A stretch of 59,245 nucleotides of DNA from positions 1 through 59,245 of the forward strand of contig JAYZBD010000099.1 of the NCBI GenBank assembly GCA_036339395.1, given 5' to 3'. The notes under the pieces were generated by a model. It did not search any database, was not told the DNA's origin, and saw only the letters and a list, made by a program, of their open reading frames with translations. This document shows positions 34,765 to 44,076 of this stretch, piece by piece (the stretch's first letter is position 1; each line of letters begins with the position of its first letter). The translations under genes and the position numbers were made by a program. Origin of the DNA: SP202 sp036339395. Its GTDB lineage: Bacteria; Planctomycetota; Phycisphaerae; Phycisphaerales; SM1A02.

Positions 34765-36816
34765 ATGGATCCGATGAATGATGGGGAGTGGAGGCCAACG
34801 ATCAGCAAGCCCACGATTCCAACTCTTCCCGGAGACCAGTGCGGTGGGAACCAGTCGCGGGATGTCCCGCTCACGGTGGTGGATACGCGCGGACAGCCGA
34901 TGAAGCGATCAAGGATGGGTCGTCGAAGGGCCATCGTCCTGGGCCTTGTACAACTCCTGATCATTCTTCACATCGTGATCTGGCTGCTCAGCCGCGAGTA
35001 CGGCTGGTTTGGTGGCGCGACCATCACCCCGGTCGAGCCGAGCGAGAGCATGGAGTTCAGCAAGAACGGTGTCGTGAATGCCGGTCTCATCTTCTTCCTG
35101 CTGGCATTGCTTTCGACACTCCTGCTGGGCCGATGGTTCTGCGGCTGGGGGTGTCATATCGTCATGCTCCAGGACCTGTGCCTGTGGATGCTTCGCAAGA
35201 TGCATCTCAGGCCACGACCCTTTCGTTCGAGACTGCTGCTCTGGGCTCCACTTGTCCTGGCCGTGTACATGTTCATCTGGCCGCTCTTCTACCGTTTCGC
35301 CCTTGCACCGTTCCTCCAGCCTGATCTTGAATGGTCCGGATTCAGCCTGCACCTGACGACGCGGGACTTCTGGGCGACGTTTCCCGGTCTGTGGGTTGCA
35401 ATCGTCTTTCTCCTTGTCTGCGGCTTCGCAACGGTCTACTTTCTCGGTGCAAAGGGATTCTGCACATACGGGTGTCCGTACGGAGGGTTCTTTGCACCAC
35501 TTGACAGGTTCGCCCCCGGCAGCATTCGAGTGACGGATGCGTGCAGGCAGTGTGGACACTGCACGGCGGTATGTACATCGAATGTACGGGTTCATGATGA
35601 AGTTCGGACCTGGGGCATGGTGACGGACCCCGGCTGCATGAAGACCATGGACTGCATCGATACGTGTCCGAACGACGCCCTGTACTTCGGATTCGGGCCA
35701 TCGGCTGCGAAGACTGCTCCACGGGTCGAGCCCGTGCAGAGGAAATGGGATCTCACTTCAAGGGAAGAATGGTGCTTCGGCCTGATCTGCCTGCTCGTCT
35801 TCCTGTCCTTCAGGGGAGCCTATGCATCAATCCCACTGCTGATGGCGATCGGCATCGCATCGATATTCACCTTCCTTGCCTGGAAATCCTGGCGAGTGAT
35901 CCAGGACGAAAATGTTCACCTGCACCGATGGCGATTGAAGTACCGCGGATCGTTGCAGTTGCCGGGCCTCGTCATGCTCACGTTGGCCGGGATCCTGGCG
36001 ATCCTGACCCTCCAGACAGGGGCGGTGAACTGGATTGGATGGAATGCACAGCGAATGTCCCGCGATGTCATTGTTCACCAGGGAGGCCAGGGCGGGCCCT
36101 CAGAGGCTCAGCGAGCCCGTGCAGGATCGGTTCTTGGCTGGCTCGATCTTGTATCCGGCATGAACAGGGGTGGTATCGGTCTTGCCACGGATCCCAACCA
36201 TGACCTTGAGGCGGCTCGGCTCCTCATGTTCATGGGTGACGTCGAAGCTGCACGGGAGCGATTGGCACCCGTTGTCAGGGGCTTCCCATCAGACCTGGGA
36301 GTACGCCGATTCGAGCTTCAACTGCTTCTGCTCGGTGCCAACCGGGAGGAGGCTCGCCAGTACCTTGAGGCGTTCGAAGCTGAGCCCCATGTCGTGCAGC
36401 AGATTCGACTTGATGTCATCCAGTGGCACCTGGTCAACGGAAGAGAGGACGTTGCAGAGTCGATGGCAAGAGAGTCGCTCCTGGAGGATGAACATGACCT
36501 CGGGGCCATGAAGATGCTCTCGGTGATTCTCTTGAATGGTGGAGATGACAGGACTGCGGAGGGACGGGAGCTCCTGCGTCGATATCTTGAACTGGCACCA
36601 AGTGATTACTTTGCATGGTTTACCCAGGGACAGGCACTCGCAAGAGATGGCAGGCTGGCCGAGGCCGATGCATCGATCGAACGGGCGCTGAGTCTTGCGG
36701 AAGATGATCCAGGACTGCTGGTTGAAGCGATCGGGTACTACCAGGCGACCGGGCGGAGCCTCATCGCGGAACAACTTGCGGCACGTCTCCAGATGCTCGA
36801 GGATCCCGGGCAGTAA
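34765..36816 (+). CDS. NapH/NosR-like membrane polyferredoxin fused to TPRs
   Basis: A 683-residue fusion. Residues about 50-230 have four to five membrane helices with cysteine motifs GRWFCGWGCHIVM and GAKGFCTYGCPYGGF, as in the NapH/NosR/CcoG group. Residues about 250-310 bind two 4Fe-4S clusters: DACRQCGHCTAVCTSN and CMKTMDCIDTCPNDAL. Two or three more membrane helices follow, then a ~220-residue TPR-like C-terminus (DLEAARLLMFMGDVEAARER; DYFAWFTQGQALARDGRLAE). It probably carries electrons between quinol and a periplasmic partner, with the TPRs docking proteins. The partner oxidoreductase is not nearby. Confidence 0.85.
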   Translation: MDPMNDGEWRPTISKPTIPTLPGDQCGGNQSRDVPLTVVDTRGQPMKRSRMGRRRAIVLGLVQLLIILHIVIWLLSREYGWFGGATITPVEPSESMEFSKNGVVNAGLIFFLLALLSTLLLGRWFCGWGCHIVMLQDLCLWMLRKMHLRPRPFRSRLLLWAPLVLAVYMFIWPLFYRFALAPFLQPDLEWSGFSLHLTTRDFWATFPGLWVAIVFLLVCGFATVYFLGAKGFCTYGCPYGGFFAPLDRFAPGSIRVTDACRQCGHCTAVCTSNVRVHDEVRTWGMVTDPGCMKTMDCIDTCPNDALYFGFGPSAAKTAPRVEPVQRKWDLTSREEWCFGLICLLVFLSFRGAYASIPLLMAIGIASIFTFLAWKSWRVIQDENVHLHRWRLKYRGSLQLPGLVMLTLAGILAILTLQTGAVNWIGWNAQRMSRDVIVHQGGQGGPSEAQRARAGSVLGWLDLVSGMNRGGIGLATDPNHDLEAARLLMFMGDVEAARERLAPVVRGFPSDLGVRRFELQLLLLGANREEARQYLEAFEAEPHVVQQIRLDVIQWHLVNGREDVAESMARESLLEDEHDLGAMKMLSVILLNGGDDRTAEGRELLRRYLELAPSDYFAWFTQGQALARDGRLAEADASIERALSLAEDDPGLLVEAIGYYQATGRSLIAEQLAARLQMLEDPGQ

Positions 36817-36825
36817 GGTGGTGCT

Positions 36826-37287
36826 TCAGTCGCCGTTGCTGCTGCAGAGTACATCGTGCAGGGACCTGGCGGAATCCGACTCGAACGCCTCTTTCCTTGT
36901 GACTGGATTTCCCAGTACACGGCTGATGGCACTGAGCGCCTGGACATGTTCGGTCGTGTTGTCAGGGGGTGAGACGATCAGGACAATCATTTCGACGGGT
37001 TTACCATCGTTCGACTTGAAGTCGATGGGTACGGCTGCGTACCCGACAGCAGCAACAACGTTCTCCAGGGATGGACACCGGCCGTGTGGTACGGCGAGGC
37101 CTTCACCGATTCCCGTTGTTCGCTGCAACTCACGTTTCCAGACGGCATCGGCGACGTCCTCCGGATCCTGGACATGTCCCTGTTCATGGAGAAGGTTGAC
37201 CAGTTCGCTGATCGCTCCGCGAGGATCGGTCGATTCCAGCGGGTGCTTGATGCAGTCAAGTTGCAGAAGACTGTTCAATGTAATCAT
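36826..37287 (-). CDS. PTS EIIA-type (PtsN/fructose) domain protein
   Basis: A 153-residue single-domain EIIA of the mannitol/fructose/nitrogen type. The phospho-His is in GIGEGLAVPHGRCP, with the conserved GKPVEMIVLIVSPPDNTTEH and HVQALSAISRVL. Such stand-alone EIIA proteins are regulators (PtsN-like) that report carbon/nitrogen or potassium status. No sugar permease is next to it. It is the last gene after metK and rsmB on this strand, 80 bases behind rsmB. Start 37287 (MITLNSLLQ) fits the family. Confidence 0.88.
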   Translation of the reverse strand: MITLNSLLQLDCIKHPLESTDPRGAISELVNLLHEQGHVQDPEDVADAVWKRELQRTTGIGEGLAVPHGRCPSLENVVAAVGYAAVPIDFKSNDGKPVEMIVLIVSPPDNTTEHVQALSAISRVLGNPVTRKEAFESDSARSLHDVLCSSNGD

Positions 37288-37367
37288 GTCGAGATCGATG
37301 CAGGAGGTGTCGTGGAACAGTGGGAAAGGGGGGGAGGATAGCAGAATCCAACTCGAATACGATGCCG

Positions 37368-38678
37368 TCAGCGTGCTTGAAGCAGTGCGGAGTAGCCACC
37401 GTCGTGATAGGAGGATGGAGGATCGCCGGGTTGACCAGCAGGGGGGACGAGGGATTCGTCGACCAATTTCCACCCATGCCACTTCTCCAACCAGCGAGGC
37501 ATCGACTGGTTCTCTTCGGGTTCGAGGCTGCAGGTGGTGTAGAGCACGTGTGCGCCGGGGGACAGGCAGGGGATGGAGTCCGCGACGATCTGCCTCTGGA
37601 TGCCCACGAGTTTCTCGAGTCCTGTGGATGAAAATCGAGATCGAGCCTCAGGCCTTCTTGCAAGAACACCTGTATTCGAGCAGGGCACATCAAGCACCAG
37701 GAGGTCGACTTTCTCATCAAGTTCCCTGAGAGCCCCGGGTTCGATGACCTCGATGCGATCGTGCTGTTCTCCAACACTGACCAGGTCGTTGAAACGAGAC
37801 TGGTTGACCTCCGTTGCAAGCACCCTGCTTCCGGGATGCAGTGATGCCAGTTGCAGTGTCTTTGTTCCCCGCCCTGCACAGTAGTCGAGAATCACACCGG
37901 GCTGAAGCCCGATCGTTCTCCTGCCCGCTTCCGAGGCTGCAGGATCCTGGATGACAGCCGATGCATGCCGGGCAAGAACGTCGGCAGGCGATTGGCCATC
38001 TGCAAGAACGTGGTATCCGACTTCATCGTGTGGAACGAGTCCAGGTTCCGTTGCAGCTCCATGCATGATGATCGGCGCTTCGCAGAGGCCGTGCAGTGCA
38101 AGTTTCGTTGCCTCCTGTTTCCCAACCGCAACGAACCATCTTCTCACGAGAAACTCGCAATGCCCCGCCTGCTGTGCGATGCGACGGACGTGATCTTCCG
38201 CGAAGACGTCTTCGGCCAACTGCCATCCCGATCCATTGGAAAGGAGGAGTTGGTCACGAGCCGTGCCATCAGCACGCTCAATTCGACTGCCTCGAAGATC
38301 GATGAGGCGACGGAGTACGGCATTGACCATGCCCGCAGTCCCGCGGTGATGCCCGTTTTGTTTCATCCATTCGACGGTGTCCGCGACGGCCGCGTGATCA
38401 GGAATCTTGTCCAGGAGGAAGAGCTGGGCAGTTCCTGCAAGCAGTCCGCCCTGTACCCTCGGATCAACGTTGTCCCAATGTCGATCAAGTACATGATCGA
38501 CGAGTGTCGTAAGCGTTGACCAGCGGACCATTGAAACCCGGACGATCGCCTCGGCAAGGCGCCTGTCCCGGTCATCAAGCCCCCGTGTATCAACAGGCCT
38601 GGGAAAGAGGTTGGGGTAGTCGCGAGCCGACTCACCCAGGAACCGACAGGCTGCATCACGCGGGCGAGGATCAGCCAT
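37368..38678 (-). CDS. rsmB: 16S rRNA cytosine-967 C5-methyltransferase
   Basis: A 436-residue two-domain protein: an N-terminal NusB-like RNA-binding domain (about 1-150; RDRRLAEAIVRVSMVRWSTL, DHAAVADTVEWMKQ) and a C-terminal Fmu/RsmB methyltransferase. Motif I is VILDYCAGRGTKTLQLASLH; the proline-cysteine motif is LLVLDVPCSNTGVLARRPEA, and the catalytic Cys is in VLYTTCSLEPEENQ. It methylates m5C967 of 16S rRNA. Its ATG overlaps the metK stop (TGATG), so it is translationally coupled to the SAM-producing enzyme. Confidence 0.93.
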   Translation of the reverse strand: MADPRPRDAACRFLGESARDYPNLFPRPVDTRGLDDRDRRLAEAIVRVSMVRWSTLTTLVDHVLDRHWDNVDPRVQGGLLAGTAQLFLLDKIPDHAAVADTVEWMKQNGHHRGTAGMVNAVLRRLIDLRGSRIERADGTARDQLLLSNGSGWQLAEDVFAEDHVRRIAQQAGHCEFLVRRWFVAVGKQEATKLALHGLCEAPIIMHGAATEPGLVPHDEVGYHVLADGQSPADVLARHASAVIQDPAASEAGRRTIGLQPGVILDYCAGRGTKTLQLASLHPGSRVLATEVNQSRFNDLVSVGEQHDRIEVIEPGALRELDEKVDLLVLDVPCSNTGVLARRPEARSRFSSTGLEKLVGIQRQIVADSIPCLSPGAHVLYTTCSLEPEENQSMPRWLEKWHGWKLVDESLVPPAGQPGDPPSSYHDGGYSALLQAR

Positions 38679-39865
38679 CAGTTTCCAACTGCGGCCTTCA
38701 GGTCATCAACCCTGTCAGTCTTTTCCCAGGAGAAGGATCCTTCTCCTGCTTCCCCGGGGGCACGGCCGAAGTGACCATGGGCTGCGGTCGGGAGGTAGAT
38801 GGGTCGCAGGAGATCGAGCGTCGTGATGATCCCCTTCGGAGTGAGATCGAAGACCTGCGAAACGGCAGCAATGATCGCGGATTCGTCGACCGTCGCAGTT
38901 CCCTGGCAGTCGATATGCACCGAGGTCGGTTCCGGCACGCCGATGGCGTAGGACAACTGGACCTCGCACTCCGCGGCGAGCCCGGCAGCGACGATGTTCT
39001 TGGCTATGTAGCGAGCCATGTATGCAGCCGAGCGGTCGACCTTCGAGGGATCCTTGCCGGAAAAGGCGCCGCCTCCGTGACGGCCACGTCCGCCATAGGT
39101 GTCGACGATGATCTTCCGGCCGGTCAAACCACAGTCACCAAGAGGTCCACCGACCTCGAACTTGCCAGTTGGGTTGACATGGACGGTGATGTCATCTTCC
39201 CACCAGTCACCGAGCACCGGCTTGATGATGTGTTCGGTGACTGCTTCATGGAGGGCGGACTGGTTCTCGTTCCATTCAGGTCCATGCTGCGTCGAGAGAA
39301 CGACCGTATCGATCCGTGAAGGTCTTCCATCTGCGTAGAGCACGGTGACCTGGCTCTTGGCATCAGGGCGGAGATGCGGGATGGTGTCCGTGTTGCGGGT
39401 CTCTGCATGGCGGGCTACCAGCCGGTGGCTCAGGTCGATGGGCAGTGGCATCAATGAATCCGTTTCATTGCATGCGTAGCCGAACATGAGTCCCTGGTCT
39501 CCGGCACCCTGCTGGGCATGGAGCCCGTCTCCTTCATTGACCCCCTGGGCAATGTCCGGAGACTGCTTGTCGAGCGAGACAATGACTGCGCAGCTGTCTG
39601 CATCGAATCCCATGTTTGAATCGGTGTAGCCGATGGTCCGGACCGTGTCCCGGACGATCTTCGGAATATCGACGTATCCATCGCAGGTGATCTCACCTGC
39701 AACGATGGCCATGCCGGTCGTGACCATTGTTTCACAGGCGACCCGGGATGCCGGATCCTCCGCGAGCATCGCGTCCAGGATCGCATCGGAGATCTGGTCA
39801 GCCATCTTGTCGGGGTGGCCCATTGAGACTGATTCAGAGGTAAAAAGGTAATCGCTGGCAGACAT
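38678..39865 (-). CDS. metK: S-adenosylmethionine synthetase
   Basis: A 395-residue enzyme making SAM from methionine and ATP. Family motifs are present in order: FTSESVSMGHPDKMADQISD, the methionine-binding GAGDQGLMFGYACNET, and the phosphate-binding GGGAFSGKDPSKVDRSAAY, ending with the usual HFGRAPGEAGEGSFSWEKTD. The start has no competing frame. I checked the upstream 200 bases for known SAM riboswitch cores by eye and saw none. The downstream neighbours rsmB and PTS EIIA form an apparent operon, and SAM is the substrate of rsmB. Confidence 0.97.
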   Translation of the reverse strand: MSASDYLFTSESVSMGHPDKMADQISDAILDAMLAEDPASRVACETMVTTGMAIVAGEITCDGYVDIPKIVRDTVRTIGYTDSNMGFDADSCAVIVSLDKQSPDIAQGVNEGDGLHAQQGAGDQGLMFGYACNETDSLMPLPIDLSHRLVARHAETRNTDTIPHLRPDAKSQVTVLYADGRPSRIDTVVLSTQHGPEWNENQSALHEAVTEHIIKPVLGDWWEDDITVHVNPTGKFEVGGPLGDCGLTGRKIIVDTYGGRGRHGGGAFSGKDPSKVDRSAAYMARYIAKNIVAAGLAAECEVQLSYAIGVPEPTSVHIDCQGTATVDESAIIAAVSQVFDLTPKGIITTLDLLRPIYLPTAAHGHFGRAPGEAGEGSFSWEKTDRVDDLKAAVGN

Positions 39866-40062
39866 GGTTGTACTCGATCAATGGGCCGTTGGCCGGGTCA
39901 GTAACAGGGTACTGCTGTAGATACGGCAGAAACGGGCATGGTAGCCGCCTCATGCGAGATCCTCAACACAACGGCAATGTTGAAAAATTCCCCAAGGCAC
40001 TTGCCTGCAGACCTTGCTGGGTGGAGGATGGTGGAGCGATACCAGCAGCAAGGAAATGCGAC

Positions 40063-40509
40063 GTGGCTATTCACATGGAATTATCGAGGTTGTTCATCCG
40101 TGAAATGACGGATATGCAGATCATCGAGTTGAAGGAACTCGAGGGTGAACGGACGTTCCCCATCGTGATCGGTCTGCCCGAGGCATTTGCCATCGAACGA
40201 GGCCTCAAGGGCCTCGAGGTGCCACGGCCCCAGACGCACGATCTCCTCTCCTCCGTCATCAACCAACTCTCCGGGAAACTCAAGAGCATCCACATCCACG
40301 AACTCTTCGAGGGCACCTTCTATGCAATGCTCTGCATTGACCAGGATGGACGGGAAATCGAGATTGACTGCAGGCCCTCCGATGCCATTGCACTGAGTGT
40401 CAGTGAACAGGTGCCGATCCTTGTAAGCGAACAGGTGATCGAGACACTTGACAAGGAGGAGGCCGATTCTTCCGAGATCGATCCCGGCCCGACCTTCGAC
40501 TGGGAATGA
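40063..40509 (+). CDS. Bifunctional nuclease (DUF151) family protein
   Basis: A 148-residue protein of the bifunctional nuclease family, nucleases described in archaea, bacteria and plants. The domain is complete: FPIVIGLPEAFAIERGLKGL, THDLLSSVINQLSGKLKSIH, GTFYAMLCIDQDGREIEIDC, and the hallmark RPSDAIALSVSEQVPILVSE, with an acidic tail. GTG at 40063 has AAGGAA eight bases upstream; the ATG at 40075 is also possible. It overlaps truD by four bases. Its role in this organism cannot be told from sequence. Confidence 0.88.
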   Translation: MAIHMELSRLFIREMTDMQIIELKELEGERTFPIVIGLPEAFAIERGLKGLEVPRPQTHDLLSSVINQLSGKLKSIHIHELFEGTFYAMLCIDQDGREIEIDCRPSDAIALSVSEQVPILVSEQVIETLDKEEADSSEIDPGPTFDWE

Positions 40510-41681
40510 GTCCATCCAGCATGAATGTTCCCCAACCACTCGAGATGCTCTCGAGCATCCCAGGCTCCGCATCTCCGGGTATCGGGGGATTGCTGCGTCA
40601 ACGAGTCGAGGACTTTCTCGTGTACGAGTTGCCGATGTACGAGCCTGGGGGAGAGGGGGAGCACCTCTACCTGCGGCTTCGGAAGAACGGCATGCCGCAC
40701 GACGACCTCCTGGGCCTGGTTGCCAGGACGTGTGAAGTATCACGAAAGTCGATCGGGTTTGCCGGCATGAAGGATGCCCGGGCCATCACCGAACAGACGA
40801 TCTCGGTACACCTGCCCGGGGGTGGTGAAGTGCGTTCATTTGGAGATGACCGAGTCGAGCTGATCTGGTCCGATTGGCACCGCAACAAGCTCAAGCGGGG
40901 GCATCTTGCAGGGAACCGGTTCATCATACGAATACGTGACGTCGATCCACTGAAGGTGACCCAGGCGTGGTCGACGCTCCAGTCACTTGCCCGGACCGGT
41001 GTTCCAAATGCATTCGGACCACAGCGATTCGGACGGCGTGGCAACAACCATCTGCTGGGGTTGTTCCTTTCAAAAGGGGACTTCGAAGGAGCCGCCGGGG
41101 TTCTCCTTGAAGAAGGGGCGACGGGCAGAGTTGAATCAAACGTTCGTGCAGCCATCGAACAAGGCAAGGATGCGCGAAGTGCGATCGGGCTCGTTCCGGG
41201 GCATGTCAGGCGACTCTGGAATGATGCGATGCAGTCGGCGATCTTCAATGCCCTGTTGCATCACAGGCTTGGATCGGAAACATGGAATGTCCTTCTGCCC
41301 GATGATCTGGCCTATTCGCATCGCACACGTCGGACGTTCATGGTGAAGTCGGAGGACCTTGTGGATCCATCGACCATGGAACGTGTTTCGAGCCACGAGC
41401 TTGTTCCAACAGGCCCGATGTGGGGTCGTTCCATGCGTACGCCGGGTGAAACCGTGAAAACCCTCGAGGAACGAGTGGCAAACGAAATCGACCCATCACT
41501 GCCAGCCAGCCTCCAAGAGCCGGGGGCAGCGCCAGGTGCCCGGCGTCCACTCGTGTCCCCATTGGGCAATCCCCATTCGGAATCGGGAGTCGATGAACAT
41601 GGTTCGTACATCCAGGTTTCGTTTGAACTTCCGCCCGGGGCCTACGCCACGACGGTCATGCACGCCATCATGGGCTTCTGA
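40506..41681 (+). CDS. truD: tRNA pseudouridine(13) synthase
   Basis: A 391-residue TruD, converting U13 of tRNA-Glu to pseudouridine. Clear motifs are VEDFLVYELPMYEPGGEGEH, GFAGMKDARAITEQTIS with the catalytic Asp, VPNAFGPQRFGRRGNN, and the C-terminal SFELPPGAYATTVMHAIMGF. The ATG overlaps the end of the nuclease gene. The insertion of the TRUD-specific domain (HVRRLWNDAMQSAIFNALLH onward) is present, so the protein is full length. The gene ends at the stop of the convergent tadA gene. Confidence 0.96.
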   Translation: MSPSSMNVPQPLEMLSSIPGSASPGIGGLLRQRVEDFLVYELPMYEPGGEGEHLYLRLRKNGMPHDDLLGLVARTCEVSRKSIGFAGMKDARAITEQTISVHLPGGGEVRSFGDDRVELIWSDWHRNKLKRGHLAGNRFIIRIRDVDPLKVTQAWSTLQSLARTGVPNAFGPQRFGRRGNNHLLGLFLSKGDFEGAAGVLLEEGATGRVESNVRAAIEQGKDARSAIGLVPGHVRRLWNDAMQSAIFNALLHHRLGSETWNVLLPDDLAYSHRTRRTFMVKSEDLVDPSTMERVSSHELVPTGPMWGRSMRTPGETVKTLEERVANEIDPSLPASLQEPGAAPGARRPLVSPLGNPHSESGVDEHGSYIQVSFELPPGAYATTVMHAIMGF

Positions 41682-42149
41682 TCAACTGCTTCGCCTGGCC
41701 TGGAAGAACGTCGAGAGCAGTGACGCACATTCAGTCTCCAGGACTCCGCCGATCGTCTCGACGCAGTGATTGAGGCGTTCATCCTCCGTAATCACGTAGA
41801 GAGAGGCGCATGCTCCGGCTTTCTCATCCCATGCTCCGAAGACCAGGCGACCGAGCCTGGCATTGACAAGGGCCCCGGCGCACATCGGGCATGGCTCGAG
41901 GGTGACGGCCATCGAGCAGTCAGCCAGTCGCCACGAGGATCGATCCAGCCCTGCAGCCCGGAGTGCCACGATTTCAGCGTGTCCTGTCGGATCTGAATCC
42001 TCTTCCCTGCGATTGCAACCTTCTGCGACGATCTCCTCGTCGTCATAGATGACTGCTCCCACCGGGATCTCACCACGTTCGGCTGCTTCACCAGCCAAGT
42101 CGATGGCTCGCTGCATCATCTCGAAGTCTCGTGGTGTCGGGCTTGTCAT
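41682..42149 (-). CDS. tadA: tRNA-specific adenosine deaminase
   Basis: A 155-residue zinc deaminase making inosine at the wobble base of tRNA-Arg(ACG). The zinc site is complete: TGHAEIVALRAAG with the catalytic Glu, and LEPCPMCAGALVNARLGRLV. A dimer-contact VFGAWDEKAGACASLYVIT and the C-terminal EECASLLSTFF-like tail follow. It overlaps tatC by four bases, so the two are coupled, though they share no pathway. The alternative is a guanine or cytidine deaminase, but the sequence fits TadA best. Confidence 0.94.
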   Translation of the reverse strand: MTSPTPRDFEMMQRAIDLAGEAAERGEIPVGAVIYDDEEIVAEGCNRREEDSDPTGHAEIVALRAAGLDRSSWRLADCSMAVTLEPCPMCAGALVNARLGRLVFGAWDEKAGACASLYVITEDERLNHCVETIGGVLETECASLLSTFFQARRSS

Positions 42150-43120
42150 GCGTCATCCGTGCCAGCCAGGCGTGAAGCCGGAACGACCTGAAGGAGTACT
42201 ATTCCAAATTCGTAGAGCAGGTAGAGGGGGACAAGCATGAGGATCATCGAGACGACGTCGGCTGGAGTCGTTACCGCGGCAAGGACGCCGCAGATCAGCA
42301 GTGCCCATCTTCGCTTGGTCTTGAGCATTGGAACATCGACGATGTTCATCCAACCGAGCAGGAGAATGGCCAACGGCATCTGGAATGCAACCGCGATGCC
42401 AAGAAGCAGGACCAGGACGAAGTTGACGTAGCTGGTCAGGCGGAAGACCTGCCAGATGGCGCTGTTTCCTTCCATTGGAAGTTGCAGTATGCGGAGCACT
42501 CCATCGCTCTCGGGAACAGCAACCTGGAGAAGTCCCTGTGGCATGAGAATCCACGCATCACCCGCAGCGGCTGCAGTTGGCAGTGCTTCGAGCAGGGGCA
42601 GTGATCCCAGGCCGGTCCCCGAGGGATTCCCACTGGATTCGAGTGTCATGGCAGACACCGGCAGTGAGCCACCTATGGTCATGAGGACTTCCAGCATCAG
42701 CGGAAGCATGAAGAAGTACATGAGGCAGATCCCTGCCGTGATGAGGATGGCACTGCCGGGTATCAGGAAATACACGTAGCGTCGTTCACGCGGGTAGAGG
42801 CCGGGTCCGATGAAGAGCCAGAGTTGCCAGAGCAGCCAGGGAAGACTGACGACGACGGCGGCGATGATCGAGACCTTGATCTTGAGAATGAGAAATTCCG
42901 GTGGGCTGAGCACCTGGAGTTGTCGAGGGAAGCCATGCGCTTCCTGGACGTTCTGCAGGGGAAACAGGAGCCATTCCAGCAGTGCATCTCCGAAGATGAA
43001 CATCAGGAATGCAATCGGGATCGGTGCAGCAAGCCCGAAAATGACACGTCGACGCAGTTCCTCGAGGTGATCCCCGAAGGACATGCGGAAGAGATCCGGG
43101 TTGGGAGGCATGGTCGCCAT
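42146..43120 (-). CDS. tatC: Twin-arginine translocase subunit TatC, extended loop
   Basis: A 324-residue TatC, longer than the usual ~250. The substrate-receptor elements are conserved: SFGDHLEELRRRVIFGLAAP and GPGLYPRERRYV in the first cytoplasmic loop. Six membrane helices can be traced, the last ones at VLVLLLGIAVAFQMPLAILL and CGVLAAVTTPADVVSMILML. Residues about 150-225, between helices 3 and 4, form an extra periplasmic segment rich in Gly, Ser and Ala. The Tat pathway exports folded proteins; a twin-arginine lipoprotein is encoded at 47.6 kb. tatA or tatB are not in the window. Confidence 0.95.
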   Translation of the reverse strand: MATMPPNPDLFRMSFGDHLEELRRRVIFGLAAPIPIAFLMFIFGDALLEWLLFPLQNVQEAHGFPRQLQVLSPPEFLILKIKVSIIAAVVVSLPWLLWQLWLFIGPGLYPRERRYVYFLIPGSAILITAGICLMYFFMLPLMLEVLMTIGGSLPVSAMTLESSGNPSGTGLGSLPLLEALPTAAAAGDAWILMPQGLLQVAVPESDGVLRILQLPMEGNSAIWQVFRLTSYVNFVLVLLLGIAVAFQMPLAILLLGWMNIVDVPMLKTKRRWALLICGVLAAVTTPADVVSMILMLVPLYLLYEFGIVLLQVVPASRLAGTDDA

Positions 43121-43170
43121 GGAGGTAGGCCTGCTTCTTGATCGAACAGGGTAGTAGAATGAGAGCCTTC

Positions 43171-44076
43171 ATGGCCAAGGGAAAGGACTACTACGACGTA
43201 CTGGGTGTTCCTCGCACGGCATCAACGGATGAAATCCGGGGTGCCTGGCGGACATTGGTTCGCCAGTATCACCCGGATGTCTCGGATGAGCCGGATGCGG
43301 AGGACCGCTTCAACGAGGTCCAGGAAGCGTATGACGTGCTGTCCGATGATGAGAAAAGAGCCAGCTACGATCGATTCGGACATGTCGAGGGAGCCGGCTG
43401 GGGCGGGGCAGGCGGGGCGTCCGTCGACCCGAGTCGCTACGAGGACATCTTCTCGGAGGTCTTCGGAACCGGTGGTGCAGGCTTCGGTGGATTCAGATCC
43501 GGGGCTGCTGCTCGTCAAGGTCCACGGGCTGGCCAGGATATCCGGATGGATCTTTCGGTGACATTCGTGACGGCGGCGAAGGGTGGAACGGAACAGGTCC
43601 GGTTGCAGGATGGGACATCGTTCGAAGTGAAGATTCCTCCAGGCATCGATGATGGCGGAACGCTGCGACTGAAGGGGCGTGGTCGGCCGGGAATGGATGG
43701 AGGAGAAGCAGGCGACCTGCTGCTGCAGGTACGTGTCGGAAACCACCCGGCGCTTCGTCGACTTGGGCGTGACCTGTACATGGATGTTCCGGTGACGATC
43801 GCGGAAGCAGCCCTTGGTACACGGGTCAGGGTGAGTTTGCTGGATGGCTCCCTCGACCTGAAGGTTCCTCCGGGAACAGGCAGTGGGCGCAAGTTGCGTG
43901 TGCAGGATCACGGCATCGAAGACGCCGATGGTCAACGCGGTGATTTCTTCGCCGTGATCAGGATCGCTGCACCCGAGTCGATGTCCGATCATGCCCGTGA
44001 ACTTCTTTCGCAGCTCGAACAGGAGTTGCCTGATCCACGCAGCGATGCCCCGGGCGTCGAGAGCATCGAGCCCTGA
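43171..44076 (+). CDS. DnaJ/CbpA-type co-chaperone
   Basis: A 301-residue Hsp40 without the zinc finger. The J domain is KDYYDVLGVPRTASTDEIRG to QYHPDVSDEPDAEDRFNEVQ with the HPD triad, then a Gly-rich segment (EGAGWGGAGG). Two beta-rich client-binding domains follow: DLSVTFVTAAKGGTEQVRLQ with IPPGIDDGGTLRLKGRG, and LYMDVPVTIAEAALGTRVRV with LKVPPGTGSGRKLRV. It stimulates DnaK ATPase. Starts at 43159 and 43171 are both possible. The stop overlaps the queC start. Confidence 0.93.
   Translation: MAKGKDYYDVLGVPRTASTDEIRGAWRTLVRQYHPDVSDEPDAEDRFNEVQEAYDVLSDDEKRASYDRFGHVEGAGWGGAGGASVDPSRYEDIFSEVFGTGGAGFGGFRSGAAARQGPRAGQDIRMDLSVTFVTAAKGGTEQVRLQDGTSFEVKIPPGIDDGGTLRLKGRGRPGMDGGEAGDLLLQVRVGNHPALRRLGRDLYMDVPVTIAEAALGTRVRVSLLDGSLDLKVPPGTGSGRKLRVQDHGIEDADGQRGDFFAVIRIAAPESMSDHARELLSQLEQELPDPRSDAPGVESIEP

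Noticed and set aside
39866..40062. Possible SAM riboswitch before metK
   Set aside because: No SAM-I, SAM-II or SAM/SAH core was found by eye in the gap; a covariance search would settle it.
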